Shown piece by piece: positions 1 through 10,668 of a stretch of DNA of 64,000 nt (the first letter of the stretch is position 1; the number at the start of each line of letters is the position of its first letter). The position numbers and the translations under genes are program-made. The notes beneath the pieces are model-generated. The model had not been told where the DNA came from. It ran no database searches and worked only from the letters and a program-made list of their open reading frames with translations. The stretch is from Tritrichomonas musculus (Eukaryota > Parabasalia > Tritrichomonadida > Tritrichomonadidae), in NCBI GenBank assembly GCA_039105265.1, contig JAPFFF010000011.1:4526001-4590000 (forward strand), in the 5' to 3' direction.

Positions 1-685
1 TTTGCTTCATATCTTCAAAAACATCAGCTATCATTCTAGTCATTTTATCGGGGACGGCATCTGGATTTCTTGCGTTAATTGCAGTATTTGTCAGAAATGA
101 ATATTTAGACCCAGTACTGCTATCTTCTGTGCAAAATCTTGCAACACCATTTCGACAAACATAAATACGGAGAGGTGAAATTGAACAAATTAATACATAT
201 ATACGTAGATCAAATTTGAGATTATCTATAGTATATGATTCGATGTATTCTTGGGCAACAGCAAGACGTTGTGATACTTTGAATTGCATATCTGGTTCAA
301 TAAGTTGAATTCCATGACCTAATGAACCTTTATCGGGTTTATAAATGTAACGTTTGTCATGCCTTTCAAGAGCTTCCATAAATTGCTCTTCATCTCTTGG
401 AAGTATAAATGATTTTGGAAGGAAAGTATAATAATTCGGAAAGTATTTTTCCATGTTTTGCAATATATAGACGAAAGGAACTTTTCGGCACCATGTAGAT
501 GCAAATGGAAGCCGATTTATAACTTGATATGGACGAACTTGATCAAATAATTCTAAACGAATAGCATCGGACCAAACAAGAACGCCATGCTGGTTATCAC
601 GTTGAAATGATATACCGAGAGTTCTAAGAGCCTGCTTAACTACATAATATAGGACTTTTCCATTTGTACAAATAAGTCCATTCAT
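1..685 (-). CDS. Tubulin-tyrosine-ligase-like (TTLL) protein, partial
   Basis: Minus-strand frame open from ATG at 685 to the left edge, 228 codons visible, C-terminal part outside the window. Visible: an ATP-grasp type lysine/glycine segment (KPDKGSLGHGI, about residues 116-126) and the TTL-family signature KFDLRIYVL followed by PLRIYVCRNGVARF (about 157-184), then an LTN motif near 198-200 matching the family's HLTN motif. Family members add tyrosine, glutamate or glycine to tubulin or other proteins using ATP; a trichomonad, with four or more flagella and a microtubular axostyle, has obvious substrates. The type of ligase cannot be told from this part. Start chosen as the first ATG of the frame; a TCAAATT initiator-like motif lies directly before it. 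The family call is quite sure, the substrate unknown. Confidence 0.85.
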   Translation of the reverse strand, partial: MNGLICTNGKVLYYVVKQALRTLGISFQRDNQHGVLVWSDAIRLELFDQVRPYQVINRLPFASTWCRKVPFVYILQNMEKYFPNYYTFLPKSFILPRDEEQFMEALERHDKRYIYKPDKGSLGHGIQLIEPDMQFKVSQRLAVAQEYIESYTIDNLKFDLRIYVLICSISPLRIYVCRNGVARFCTEDSSTGSKYSFLTNTAINARNPDAVPDKMTRMIADVFEDMKQ

Positions 686-1084
686 TAAATTTGATAATCA
701 GAATATTTTACAAGAGTAAAATTTTAAACTATTTTAAACTTATGAATTTTGAATATCTTGGCAAAAGTCATTTCAAAATTTAAAGGTTAGTATTAAAATT
801 TTTGTGAAATTTTGTAACCATTATTATATAGAAATGGCGGTCCTGGTAAATTTATTGACCTTCTTTTTTTGATCAGAAATAGTATGAAAAACACTTAATA
901 AAATTATCATATCTTTCATGGTCTTGAAAATATTTATATTTTCATTGAATTAAGATAATTTTTTCATATTAAATGAAGGAAGATTATTATTGAATAAAAC
1001 ATTAAGTCCGTTGTATTTTATTACTGATTAAATATTTCTAAAATAATAGAGATTAAATTATATTTTATATGATTGATAAACAAA
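686..1084. other. Intergenic, AT-rich
   Basis: About 400 bases between two minus-strand genes. It should hold the promoter of the TTL-like gene and the 3' end of the chromo-shadow gene. I see no ORF with coding character, RNA gene or repeat. Confidence 0.6.
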
Positions 1085-1468
1085 TTATTTTTCAATTTGG
1101 ATAGAATTAAAATTAATGGTTTCTCCGAATTGAATATGCCTCTCGTAAAATCCAATTAAATAAGTCGCATAGTTTGCTTTCATTTCTTCATTTGTAAGAT
1201 AATAAAATGTTTTAGCTTTTGCAAAAGAAACAGCAAAAAGTAAATTTCCTTCGTGATCGCGGCTAACACCATGAACCTTCATGACTTGCCTTCTTGTTTT
1301 CTTTGGAGGTTCTGTTGAAGGCAACATTGTTGTGACCTGCTCAACAGGCGGAGGCAATATCTGCTCTACTTGATTCTTTTTTGTATACTTTCTTTTAACT
1401 CTAAATGGATCGTTTGGCATTTGGAATGTAGTATCATCATCAGAACTGCGGTTTTTGTTTTTTGACAT
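1085..1468 (-). CDS. Chromo-shadow-domain protein (HP1-like, shadow domain only)
   Basis: 127 residues. The frame opens further upstream, but the ATG at 1468 is chosen because the residues before it (at 1469-1546) are hydrophobic, AT-driven and unlike the rest, and a TCAATTT initiator-like motif lies in between. Residues 1-60 are polar and basic with a proline stretch. Residues 62-113 match the chromo-shadow pattern of HP1 proteins: VMKVHGV, an acidic-glycine turn, LLFAVSF, then a helix ending in IGFYERHI, the counterpart of the HP1 consensus ending in FYEERL. Shadow domains dimerise and bind PxVxL-type partners in heterochromatin. No N-terminal chromodomain is present, so direct methyl-lysine binding is not expected unless this is itself a divergent chromodomain. 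Nuclear role inferred. Confidence 0.65.
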   Translation of the reverse strand: MSKNKNRSSDDDTTFQMPNDPFRVKRKYTKKNQVEQILPPPVEQVTTMLPSTEPPKKTRRQVMKVHGVSRDHEGNLLFAVSFAKAKTFYYLTNEEMKANYATYLIGFYERHIQFGETINFNSIQIEK

Positions 1469-1597
1469 TAAATAAATTGAAAATAATACTTTTTTCAATA
1501 CTTCATGACCAAATAATATCAGAATATTTATATTACATATCAACAATTAAATCTTAATAATAAATATATTAAACAATTAGCCAGAATAAATAAATAT

Positions 1598-1790
1598 CAG
1601 GGATATCATACGGGCACGGGCACGAGTACGTTACCCGGAAAAACTAAAATTTCGGGCAGAAAAGGGCAAATACGGGCATCTACTTTTGCCCGAAATTTTC
1701 TATCGTTGCCCGAAGTTGCTCGAAAAAAAAGCAAAATTGACCTTCATCAAGAAAGAATTTTCGTCTTTTGCCCGAAACCTATGTTCGATT
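1598..1790. mobile_element. Possible hAT-type transposon end with subterminal GGGCA/TGCCC repeats
   Basis: Begins CAGGGATATCATACGGGC, close to the CAGGGATGG ends of the element at 35264-37575, and is followed by a cluster of GGGCA motifs and later TTGCCCGAA motifs in inverted orientation (near 1652, 1686, 1704, 1779). A terminal CAGGG plus clustered subterminal motifs is the usual layout of hAT ends. I find no matching CCCTG end downstream, so it is either truncated or an unrelated GC-rich patch. No transposase. Confidence 0.35.
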
Positions 1791-1801
1791 CTTATTGATA
1801 G

Positions 1802-1802
<1 letters not shown>

Positions 1803-1837
<35 letters not shown>

Positions 1838-1840
1838 AAA
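1803..1840. repeat. T15-A23 homopolymer palindrome
   Basis: Fifteen T directly followed by 23 A, able to fold back on itself. A similar T18A9 run occurs at 54483-54509. Assembly length of such runs is unreliable. Confidence 0.9.
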
Positions 1841-2955
1841 TGAAGTTTTTGGTAACATTTTAATAATTTACACAAAATAATAATAAAATTTTAATTTAAA
1901 AACAGTTATATATGATTAATAAATATTCCATATATGCAAGTAGTAGTAGGTCAAATAGTTTCCTACGTTCTGATATTTATCATTTCTACAAATTATTTTA
2001 ATTTTCAAATAAATTTTTTTTATTCGAATAAACAGTTGCCACTTTTTATGATTATATAAAATTTATTTAAAAAATTAAATTGAATTTTTCAATAATTTAA
2101 CAAAATTTTAATTTACATCAAATCATTATAGCATATATAATGCTTATATAATGAGATATTAAATATATATCATTAATGATTTTTTACAAATTATTTTTAT
2201 GTCAAAAAGTATGATTGTCAATTGAAAAAATGCTTAAAATGCTAAAAAAGATTTTTGGATAAAAAAGCCAGAGCGATAAAAGTTTAGAAGATAATAATAT
2301 ATAGATTTAAAAATTTTTTGAAAAAAGTTCAAATTCAATATCTCATTATTATTCAAAAATCGATTAAACTATTCAATTTTTGAAAAAATGAAGAAAATGA
2401 TTGATAAATCGATATGAATATAATTATTTACCTAATTTACTGGAGAATAACATTTTTTATTTATATTTGAATATTTTATTCAAACATTTAAAAAAAAATA
2501 TATTATTATCTTCTAAATTATCAAATAAAATTTAATAAAAATAGGCTTTTAACTTAGAGGATATTATTATAAACGTATTAAATATATATAAAAAAGAAAT
2601 ATATTATTTAAATTAAGATATTTCAATACTCTTATTATGTTTATTGCGTAATGAAATTCAACAATTAAAACCGTTTTCATCATAATTATTCTGAATAATT
2701 CCGGTCAATGATTGAAAATTCAGAAAATTCAAAATAGATATATATTGACCTATATTATTGACCTATTTTACCTATTTTATCAATTTTATGAAATATCTTA
2801 TTTGTTCGCGATTGCTAAAAAGATACTTTTCTTCTTCGTTTATTCAAATGCAAATTATATTATTGTACCCAATCATATAAATATTTTTATTTCACTTCAC
2901 TCAGGCCTCTTAGATAAAATAAAGTGATTGATTTTTCAAATAATTTGTCAGTTAG

Positions 2956-2962
2956 TCACTTC
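2956..2962 (+). promoter_or_regulatory. Initiator (Inr) of the C2 gene
   Basis: TCACTTC lies about 28 bases before the ATG at 2986 and fits the trichomonad initiator consensus TCA(+1)Y(T/A)(T/A). It predicts a start of transcription at A2958 and a short leader, as is usual in these organisms. Confidence 0.55.
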
Positions 2963-2985
2963 ACATCGTTCTAAAAAACAACATT

Positions 2986-5331
2986 ATGTCTACACCAGCC
3001 CAAATCTACGACATTCATGTCATCAGCGGATCAAATCTTCTTATCAAGGATTTCAGAACATCTGACCCTTACATGAAATTTTATCTCAAGAGCCAAGGTG
3101 ATAAAAGCGTTCAACAAACAAACGTCATCAAAAGCGATTTGAACCCAGTTTGGAATCAACACCTTACATTTACAGCCACTGACCTTTCAGATGTTCTTGT
3201 TGCTGAAATGTATGACCAAGACAAAGGCAGCAAAGATGATCCTATGATGGACCCACTTGAATTTCCACTCAGCAGCATTTCACCACAAGCACCAGTTAAC
3301 TTCGACAAAGATATCACATATAAAGGTAAAGAAGCTGGCCATTTAATATTCAACATCACCTGCGTTACACAAGGCGGCTTTGAACCAACAGGAACAGGCT
3401 CAGCAATTCCAGAAGCTGGAGTAAATCAACCACAAATTTCTTACTTGGACATTTATCTTGCACGCGGCCAAAACTTGATCAAAGCAGATGCAAACGCTTC
3501 TGATCCTTATGTCATCTTCTACCTCAAATCTGAAGGTAAAGAAAAAGGCGTTAAATCACGAGTCATTCAAAATGATCTTAATCCAGTCTGGGATCAACAC
3601 CTTGCTCTCACAGCTCCAAGACAAGACGACTCTTTGGTTATCGAAATGTGGGATGAAGACATAGCAAGAGATGACTCTTTGATGGATCCACTTGAATGCC
3701 CAATCTCATCAATCACAAGAGAAACACCACTTGATTTCGACAAAGATATTGAGAAGAAAGGAAAACCAGCTGGACACCTCGAATTCCATGTTCACTGCGT
3801 CAATAACCCAGGCGAAGTCTATACCCCATCTGCAACTCCAAAACAAGTTCAAGCTTCCGATGTTTACTTAGATGTTCATGCAATTAAAGCTAACAATCTT
3901 CTCAAACTTGATGCAAACGCATCTGATCCTTATTTGTTATTCTATTTCAAGAATTCTGGAAAAGAATCAGGTGTCAAGACAAATGTTCAAAAGAACACAT
4001 GCGATCCAATTTGGGACCAACATCTTGCACTTCACACCCCAGAAATCTCTGATACATTAGTTGTTGAAATGTGGGATGAAGATATCTCAAAGGATGATCC
4101 AATGATGGATGCTCTTGAATTCCCAGTTGTCAATATTACTCCAGGAACACCAATTCATTTTGACAAAGACATCACACGCAAAGGAAAAGAAGCAGGACAT
4201 CTTCAATTCGATGTTCGCTGCGTTGACAAGCAAGGAAAGGAAATTGCTCCAACCCAACATAACAGCGTTTTCTTTGATATCCATGCTGTTAAGGGCTCCA
4301 ACTTAATCAAAGCTGATGCAAACGCATCTGACCCATACATGGTATTCTACCTTAAGAGCTTAGGAAAAGATGCCTGCGTTAAAACAGAAGTCGTCAAAGA
4401 TAACCTTAACCCAGTTTGGGATCGCCATCTTGGTTTATCAACAAATGATCTTTCTGACACAATTGTTGTTGAACTTTGGGACAAAGACATCAGCAAAGAT
4501 GACAGCTTAATGGATCCACTTGAATATCCAGTTTCAAGTATCACACCAGAAAACCCAGTCAACTTTGATCAAGACATTCAAAGAAAGGGCAAGCCAGCTG
4601 GTCATCTTCAATTCCATATTTATGCTGTTGATAAATCATCACCAGTAGTTCAATCTAGAGACATTGTTTTACAACCAGGCCAACAATGCCACTTCCAATG
4701 GGGAGATGATGGCTCAACTTTCTCAACAAGCTTTACTGGATATACAGAATGCTCAAAGACCCTTGATGATATCTTACAAGGACAAGACTTTGATCACGTT
4801 CATGCAATCGTTGATCCAGTTGAAGCCAAACCACCAAAGCCAAAGAGAGTCGAAGATGTTACAGGTACTCTTGTTAGCGCTGATGGCCTTGCTTATGAAC
4901 AAGACGAAAACCTCGACTTTTATGCCACCGTTCAACTTATCGGACGCTCTGCTATTGGAAAGGGCAAAGGAACTCTTGTTACAACTGATCATGTTAACAA
5001 CGCAACTCCAACCTTCAACAAAGAATTCCACTTAGAAAAAGGAAAATATGGAGATGGCGTTCAAGTTATTGTTTACCAACAACACTCACAACATGGAGTT
5101 TTGAGAGTTGGTGTTGCAAGAATTCCAATCCATGATGTTACAGAAGGACCAAATGAACCAACCACAGTTCCACTTAATAGACCAAGGAATTTCAATGGTG
5201 AAAATGCTATTGAAGGAAACTATGAAAACTATGGAACAGTAACAATTTCTCTTAACCGTAAAGAAACCTTCGTTGAACCAGAACAAAAACCAGCACAAGA
5301 ACAATCAGCACCAGAGCAACCACCACAGTAA
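2986..5331 (+). CDS. Multi-C2-domain protein (four tandem C2 domains)
   Basis: 781 residues with four similar C2 domains at about 1-125, 152-270, 291-410 and 427-550, then a different C-terminal region (560-781) that may hold a fifth, divergent C2-like fold and ends in a Q/E/P-rich tail. Domains 2-4 carry the loop-1 pattern DANASDPY, the LNPVWDQHL-type strand (CDPIWDQHL in domain 3) and loop-3 clusters such as WDEDIARDDSLMD, so calcium-binding aspartates are kept; domain 1 has DFRTSDPY and DQDKGSKDD. C2 domains bind phospholipid membranes, usually with calcium. No transmembrane segment or enzyme domain is seen, so it is probably a soluble calcium-dependent membrane-binding adaptor. Codon use is GC-richer than the neighbours, which suggests strong expression. 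The stop TAA opens a TAAA signal. Confidence 0.9.
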   Translation: MSTPAQIYDIHVISGSNLLIKDFRTSDPYMKFYLKSQGDKSVQQTNVIKSDLNPVWNQHLTFTATDLSDVLVAEMYDQDKGSKDDPMMDPLEFPLSSISPQAPVNFDKDITYKGKEAGHLIFNITCVTQGGFEPTGTGSAIPEAGVNQPQISYLDIYLARGQNLIKADANASDPYVIFYLKSEGKEKGVKSRVIQNDLNPVWDQHLALTAPRQDDSLVIEMWDEDIARDDSLMDPLECPISSITRETPLDFDKDIEKKGKPAGHLEFHVHCVNNPGEVYTPSATPKQVQASDVYLDVHAIKANNLLKLDANASDPYLLFYFKNSGKESGVKTNVQKNTCDPIWDQHLALHTPEISDTLVVEMWDEDISKDDPMMDALEFPVVNITPGTPIHFDKDITRKGKEAGHLQFDVRCVDKQGKEIAPTQHNSVFFDIHAVKGSNLIKADANASDPYMVFYLKSLGKDACVKTEVVKDNLNPVWDRHLGLSTNDLSDTIVVELWDKDISKDDSLMDPLEYPVSSITPENPVNFDQDIQRKGKPAGHLQFHIYAVDKSSPVVQSRDIVLQPGQQCHFQWGDDGSTFSTSFTGYTECSKTLDDILQGQDFDHVHAIVDPVEAKPPKPKRVEDVTGTLVSADGLAYEQDENLDFYATVQLIGRSAIGKGKGTLVTTDHVNNATPTFNKEFHLEKGKYGDGVQVIVYQQHSQHGVLRVGVARIPIHDVTEGPNEPTTVPLNRPRNFNGENAIEGNYENYGTVTISLNRKETFVEPEQKPAQEQSAPEQPPQ

Positions 5332-5512
5332 ATTGAAAAATTAGGTTTAAATAAACATCAAAATCCTCATTTTTTTAATTTGAACAAAATTTTATTTTCA
5401 TCGTTATAATTTTTCACTGTTATAAACTTTTTTGTTTGATTTATTTATCAACTTTTCTGGGTTTCCCGATAATTTTTTTCTCAAACCACTCCAAAAAACT
5501 AACTAGAGAAAA

Positions 5513-8500
5513 ATGGAAGACGAATCTATTCACGAGTTAACAGATGAACTACAAAAGTTCACTAGTTTTGATTATCCAGAAAACATCAGATCACTTGCAA
5601 ATGATGCAGTTTCATTTTTTCGTCGTGGAAATGCTCCCTTGCCAATTAATGACCCGGAATCACATGTTGTTCGGATGATTTGGACTATATTCATGAACCC
5701 TAAACTAGCGAAGTCTTCTCCAAATACTATAGTAGTAGTTCTCAAATGCATATCAACTGATCTTTTTAATTCAGGGGCACTCGATCGAGTTTTGAAAGGC
5801 ATAATAATGGTTACTTCATCTGAAGCTTCTATTGATTGCGATGCTGCTGCTATTTTACTCGAACACTCTGAAAATCATATAACTGATCATTTTCCTCATA
5901 TGATTCTTATTCAAATTACTTTATCAATGCTATTATCAATGATGTCACATAAAGATGAAATGATATCTTCTACGACATTCGCTTCTTTTCCTCAGGTTTT
6001 GGATTCACTTGTTAAAAAAGTTGAAGGATATAGCAACAGTAACGATAATTTAGATGAAAAAGCGCAAAGTGACAATAAAGAACTATTTTCACAATTTAAA
6101 ATATCAATTGAAAACCAGAAATTGAATTTTGACAAGCAATTTGATCAATTTGATCATAATCCTTTTATTTATATATTGTATTTACTTTTTAACGATTTAA
6201 CGGCCATTGCTTTGGATCAAAAGGCAAAATGGTTAATGCTTCCTGAAAATTACAAAAAAAGCCACCTTCCAACATTAATTTTTGACGTTCTTGAGAATAT
6301 TGTTCACGTTTATCATACTTTAATCGAGAAAGAGCCTCAACTTATTTCTCTTTTCGAACCAGCCGTTATTCAATCTATGTATGACTCTAAAGCACTCCAA
6401 TTTATAATTTGCTTTATTGACATTTATCTAGAATCACATAAATCATTGTGTAATGGACTTTTCGAAGAGTTTTTATCACGTATTCCAACACATAAAAACA
6501 CAAATGTCACAATTACAAGCAACAATACTGCGAATACCAACAATGAACCTTCTTCCGAAAATTTATCTAGTTCAAATAAAAAAGCAGGAAATTCTACAAT
6601 AAAACCAATGAAAGGACTCAAAGGCTTTAATCAAAAAAATAAAAAAGGGAAACAGCATAATAGCAATTCAGGGAGTGGTAATGAGCCTATCCAAGAAGAA
6701 AAAGCTGCATTATCAGAAAAAAATTCGCTTACTGTATGCGACTTTTCGCTGCCACAACTCAGTAAACAGTCAATATCGTCGCTTTTCTTCTTCAGGAGTA
6801 TTGGAACAAGGCAAGATCATTTTGCTTCACGCCTTTTTTGTTTTTGTGATGATGATAACCTTCTAATGTTTTCTAGACTATTGAATACTTTAAAGCAATA
6901 CATTGAAAATCAAGTTTTCGCAGGAACGGAAGCTCCTCCCCGAAAGAAAATTCATTTAACTTTCAAAATTTCTCCATTACGTTGGGCTAACTTAAAGACC
7001 GAGAAAGCTTTTCAAAAGTTTATTCAGAAATCTCCATTTGAAACTGTTTTTGGAATAATTAATTCATTTGTTGCTTCATCTTCAAAAACAATAGAACAAG
7101 AAACTGAAGCTGAAACAGAAACTGAATGTGAAAAGGATGGAACTCAGAATCATAGTATTTATCAGATAGATGAAAAATTTGGAAAATACCTTTCTAAAAA
7201 GTCAAACTTAAGCGCTATTTTCAGAATTGCAGTACTCGCAATGCGTATGTGCACATTAGAAACTTTTAACCTTCCATGTAATCTTTTATTAAATTTATTA
7301 CGAGTTCTCAAATTTTCAACAGAATCAGATGGTTCGTCAATTTCAGAAGCTTTCGATGAATCTTTTGAGATGATTTGCTCTTTTGCACCAAACATTGAAA
7401 AAGATCTTCCTATAGATACACAAAATGCTTTACAAATCTCAGACAAAGTTGGCCTCTTTTATACTTTCCTTCGACATATCGCTGAAGAACAGCAAGAAAT
7501 ATGTTCAGGTAAGTGGGATAAGATCTTAGATTCACTTTTCAAAGCTAAGATTCAACTTGAACTAGATTTTGCATCAACATTTTCTGAGTCTGAATTGGAA
7601 AGTATTATTCAATCAGCAGTAAATATTAAACCACTTCCAGTTATGTTCATAACTAATTTGGTTATCGCTAACCATTCACAAGAACGGTTTATGATTATTT
7701 GGTCAACGCTCGAACCATTATTTAACAAAGCTCTCGACGATATAGATATTATAATTTCTGCACGCCCTCTAGCAACCGAAATTATTAATTTAGAGTTGAA
7801 TGATAATAGTAGTACTGCAAGTAATAAAAGTAATACTAGTAATGTAAGTGGCAAGGGCAACAAAAACAAAGATAAAGATAATGATAATAAGACAAAAAAT
7901 ACAAATGAAGCAGAAATTAAAAAGGACAGCGATGAAAAAATCATTCAATCAAGAAATTTCGATTCAATGACCTTAGAACTATTTCTTGATATGATGGGCC
8001 GTGCAATTTTCAATGAATCTGAAACATATATAATTTCAATGGTTTATACATACTTATCAAATTCCAAACTTGCTTTAGAATATAAAGAGAGAATTTTAGG
8101 GCAGTTGAAGCAAGTTTTAACTGTCAATGCTGATGTTATAAAGAAAACATGGAATGATCTCTTCAGAATCCTATCACCGGCCAATTTTAAGAACAAATTC
8201 ACAAGTATAGAAATAGATGATGTCAATTCAATTGAGAAAAACACAATTGCCTCAATTAATACAGAACTATTACAATTAGCTTTCAATGTTTTAACATTAT
8301 TATGCAACGATCAAATTCATAAAGTACCTCAAGATAGTCTTTTCAATTTAATAGATTTAATAATTTCTTATGGAAGCTGTACTGTTGATATAAATCTTTC
8401 GCTATCATCTTTTGATCTTCTTTGGAACGTAGCCCGCGTTATGAATGGAAGCTCTGAGAATTGGAAATATTTGATGAACGATGTTTTGAAACTCGTTGGT

Positions 8501-9982
8501 GATCCTAGAAGTGATATTTCTCAATGCGCAGTTAAGACCTTCTTTAGCTTAATGTGTACAAGCTTTGAACAAATTCCAACTGAAGTTATCGATTATTTTG
8601 TATCATACGGCTTTAACCAAATACTCGATCAATTCGATATAGACAACCCAAAGGTGGCTAACAGCTTTGAATTAGCACTTCAAGAGCTCGCTCATTACTC
8701 ATCTACATTTTGGACTTCATTTGGCAAAACAGCTGCTTTTCATGATAAATTCTTACCAGAACTGATCGAGAAAGCCAAAAATTTCTGCTTAACATGCAAA
8801 AATAACGAAATCATAACAAATTCATTCCACTTTTTCGAGACCATGCTTGATTGTCCTCATTTAGATGACGATACATCTGAGCTTCTTCGAAAGAGCATAC
8901 AAACAATGACTGAATCTTATTTGAATATTAAAGATCAAAATAATATTATCTTTTCATGCCTTGGAAGAACAATAAATTTACTTCTTTTCACTTTGAAGAA
9001 ACGAAATCGTCTTGAAACTTTACCTCGATGGTATCCAACCATGAAATTATGCATTACATCCTTAACCGCAGAAGGATATATTCACATCACACCACAGAGA
9101 ATTTTGGATGTTATTCCATCTCTATTTCCAATGTGTGATGTTGAAGTTAGCAGTAGTGATATCCATAATAACGATATTGATGGAATTGAAGATTATGATC
9201 GAAACAGCCTCACTGTTGTATATTCTGATGAAAAATATCATTCAGAAGTTGCTATAAGTGTCTTCAAGTTGCTAAATGAATTTTTAACATCAAACCAGAA
9301 GTATGCAATACCTCAATTTAAAGAGTTTGTATTCGATGTTTTATGTCAGATATATAAGACTCAAATGCCAAATAAAGTTCGTATTCAATTTATAGTAATT
9401 TGCAAGGATTTAGGAGGAGACGTATATTCTGAACCTCTTTCTACTCTTTTTGTTGATACAAAAATCAAAGATTTAGTTGATACTGAAACAGCTCCTGATG
9501 TTTTTGACTGCTTTTTAATGATTGCTGGAAGATGGCCGAAATTACAAGAGAAAGCACGCGATGCTCTAATTTCTGTTCTTAATAAAGCCGATAAAGAAGT
9601 GGAACTCAAATTCATTCATGAGAACAGCAGAGTTGTTCCGAAAATTATTCTCATATGGCAAACATATTTTGATCCAAAATCTGATAATTTCAATCAAACG
9701 GTTTATGACAACTGTTTTGATTATTCACTTAAAGTAATTGATGATATCTTAACTGGCCTTCAAACAAATACAAAAGATCAACTTCAAGTGCTCAAATTCC
9801 TTTTGGAGGCGAAATCGCCAGCCAAATTTATTGAAAAAACTAAAGAAGAAACCAATTTTTATCATCTTTTGAAACTTATGATCCCACTCACTAGACTTAT
9901 TACTTGTCAGAACGAAGAGATTCGGAAACTTGTTCAGGATTTATTTGAAATTATTTCAAACATTGTTTCATCAGTGATGTAA
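5513..9982 (+). CDS. Mon2-like protein (large Sec7/BIG-related HEAT-type scaffold)
   Basis: 1489 residues, helical throughout, with no Sec7 catalytic domain. The N-terminal 250 residues resemble the DCB region of Mon2/BIG proteins (AAILLEHSE..., then ISSTTFASFPQVLDSLVKKV). About residues 970-1020 contain LWNVARVM, then LVGDPRSDISQCAVKTFFSL, which fits the conserved C-terminal Mon2 block around DPRPxVRxxAxxTLF. Low-complexity inserts rich in N/K/S lie near 335-390 and 760-810, and an E/T-rich insert near 525-540. Mon2 proteins work with Dopey and flippases in Golgi-to-endosome traffic. The call rests on these blocks and the overall architecture; another HEAT-repeat trafficking protein is the alternative. 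It lies 181 bases after the C2 gene, same strand. Stop codon TAA starts TAAA. Confidence 0.55.
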   Translation: MEDESIHELTDELQKFTSFDYPENIRSLANDAVSFFRRGNAPLPINDPESHVVRMIWTIFMNPKLAKSSPNTIVVVLKCISTDLFNSGALDRVLKGIIMVTSSEASIDCDAAAILLEHSENHITDHFPHMILIQITLSMLLSMMSHKDEMISSTTFASFPQVLDSLVKKVEGYSNSNDNLDEKAQSDNKELFSQFKISIENQKLNFDKQFDQFDHNPFIYILYLLFNDLTAIALDQKAKWLMLPENYKKSHLPTLIFDVLENIVHVYHTLIEKEPQLISLFEPAVIQSMYDSKALQFIICFIDIYLESHKSLCNGLFEEFLSRIPTHKNTNVTITSNNTANTNNEPSSENLSSSNKKAGNSTIKPMKGLKGFNQKNKKGKQHNSNSGSGNEPIQEEKAALSEKNSLTVCDFSLPQLSKQSISSLFFFRSIGTRQDHFASRLFCFCDDDNLLMFSRLLNTLKQYIENQVFAGTEAPPRKKIHLTFKISPLRWANLKTEKAFQKFIQKSPFETVFGIINSFVASSSKTIEQETEAETETECEKDGTQNHSIYQIDEKFGKYLSKKSNLSAIFRIAVLAMRMCTLETFNLPCNLLLNLLRVLKFSTESDGSSISEAFDESFEMICSFAPNIEKDLPIDTQNALQISDKVGLFYTFLRHIAEEQQEICSGKWDKILDSLFKAKIQLELDFASTFSESELESIIQSAVNIKPLPVMFITNLVIANHSQERFMIIWSTLEPLFNKALDDIDIIISARPLATEIINLELNDNSSTASNKSNTSNVSGKGNKNKDKDNDNKTKNTNEAEIKKDSDEKIIQSRNFDSMTLELFLDMMGRAIFNESETYIISMVYTYLSNSKLALEYKERILGQLKQVLTVNADVIKKTWNDLFRILSPANFKNKFTSIEIDDVNSIEKNTIASINTELLQLAFNVLTLLCNDQIHKVPQDSLFNLIDLIISYGSCTVDINLSLSSFDLLWNVARVMNGSSENWKYLMNDVLKLVGDPRSDISQCAVKTFFSLMCTSFEQIPTEVIDYFVSYGFNQILDQFDIDNPKVANSFELALQELAHYSSTFWTSFGKTAAFHDKFLPELIEKAKNFCLTCKNNEIITNSFHFFETMLDCPHLDDDTSELLRKSIQTMTESYLNIKDQNNIIFSCLGRTINLLLFTLKKRNRLETLPRWYPTMKLCITSLTAEGYIHITPQRILDVIPSLFPMCDVEVSSSDIHNNDIDGIEDYDRNSLTVVYSDEKYHSEVAISVFKLLNEFLTSNQKYAIPQFKEFVFDVLCQIYKTQMPNKVRIQFIVICKDLGGDVYSEPLSTLFVDTKIKDLVDTETAPDVFDCFLMIAGRWPKLQEKARDALISVLNKADKEVELKFIHENSRVVPKIILIWQTYFDPKSDNFNQTVYDNCFDYSLKVIDDILTGLQTNTKDQLQVLKFLLEAKSPAKFIEKTKEETNFYHLLKLMIPLTRLITCQNEEIRKLVQDLFEIISNIVSSVM

Positions 9983-10668
9983 AATATTTTTATGTTGTTT
10001 TAATTATTTTTCAATTTATTTTTATCGTTATTTTTTTATGTTTTAAAATAAAAGACAAAAACGAAAGAAGTAATTTTTAATTATTATTGTTTACTAGCAA
10101 TATGTGGCGAACTTTGATATTTTTTTTTTTTTACAGCAACCTAAGTTCTTACAATAATATGCATTAATAGTATTAGACTTTTTTTTGGTTTTATTTCCAA
10201 GAAAAGTTTAAAGTAAAATGAGATAATTTGTAGAGAAATTGCATTACTTGAAAAAAATTACATGATATATAGTTTATTTATCACCCCTTATTTGGGAAAG
10301 GATGTAAGTAATATTAAGTCGCATTGCTTTAATTTTTAATGCAAACTATAATTGTATTGTAATTCCTAATCTTTAAATAAAAAACAAAAACAAAAAAAGA
10401 ATTGCAATGCAATATATATATTAAAGATTTGAGGGCATACAATATATATATATATATGCATATATATAAAATACAAGTTAAGTAATACGCTTTTATAATT
10501 GCTTTATTTTAAATAAATTTTCAAATATAAAATACAAATCGATATGAAACAATTCAAATTTGAAATTGATATAGATGAGCGATAAAAATCACTTGTTACA
10601 AGAGAGTGCTTGAATATCGATCAAAACCATAATAATAATAATATATGAATTATAAAAAGAATAGAGTA
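9983..10668. other. Intergenic between convergent genes
   Basis: 686 bases that hold the 3' ends of two convergent genes. AT-rich, with AATAAAA near 10046, an AAACAAAAAC run near 10380 and a TA-repeat stretch at 10440-10470. No ORF or RNA gene seen. Confidence 0.6.

Larger units (their letters stand above)
1469..2985. other. Intergenic, about 1.5 kb
   Basis: Very AT-rich. It contains a possible transposon end at about 1598-1790, a T15A23 palindrome at 1803-1840, and the promoter of the C2 gene at its right end. The rest shows only short A/T runs. Small open frames at 1686 and 2712 have low-complexity translations and no coding character. Confidence 0.6.

Noticed and set aside
319-504. 61-codon minus-strand frame
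   Set aside because: It lies in another frame of the TTL-like gene, whose own frame is clear.
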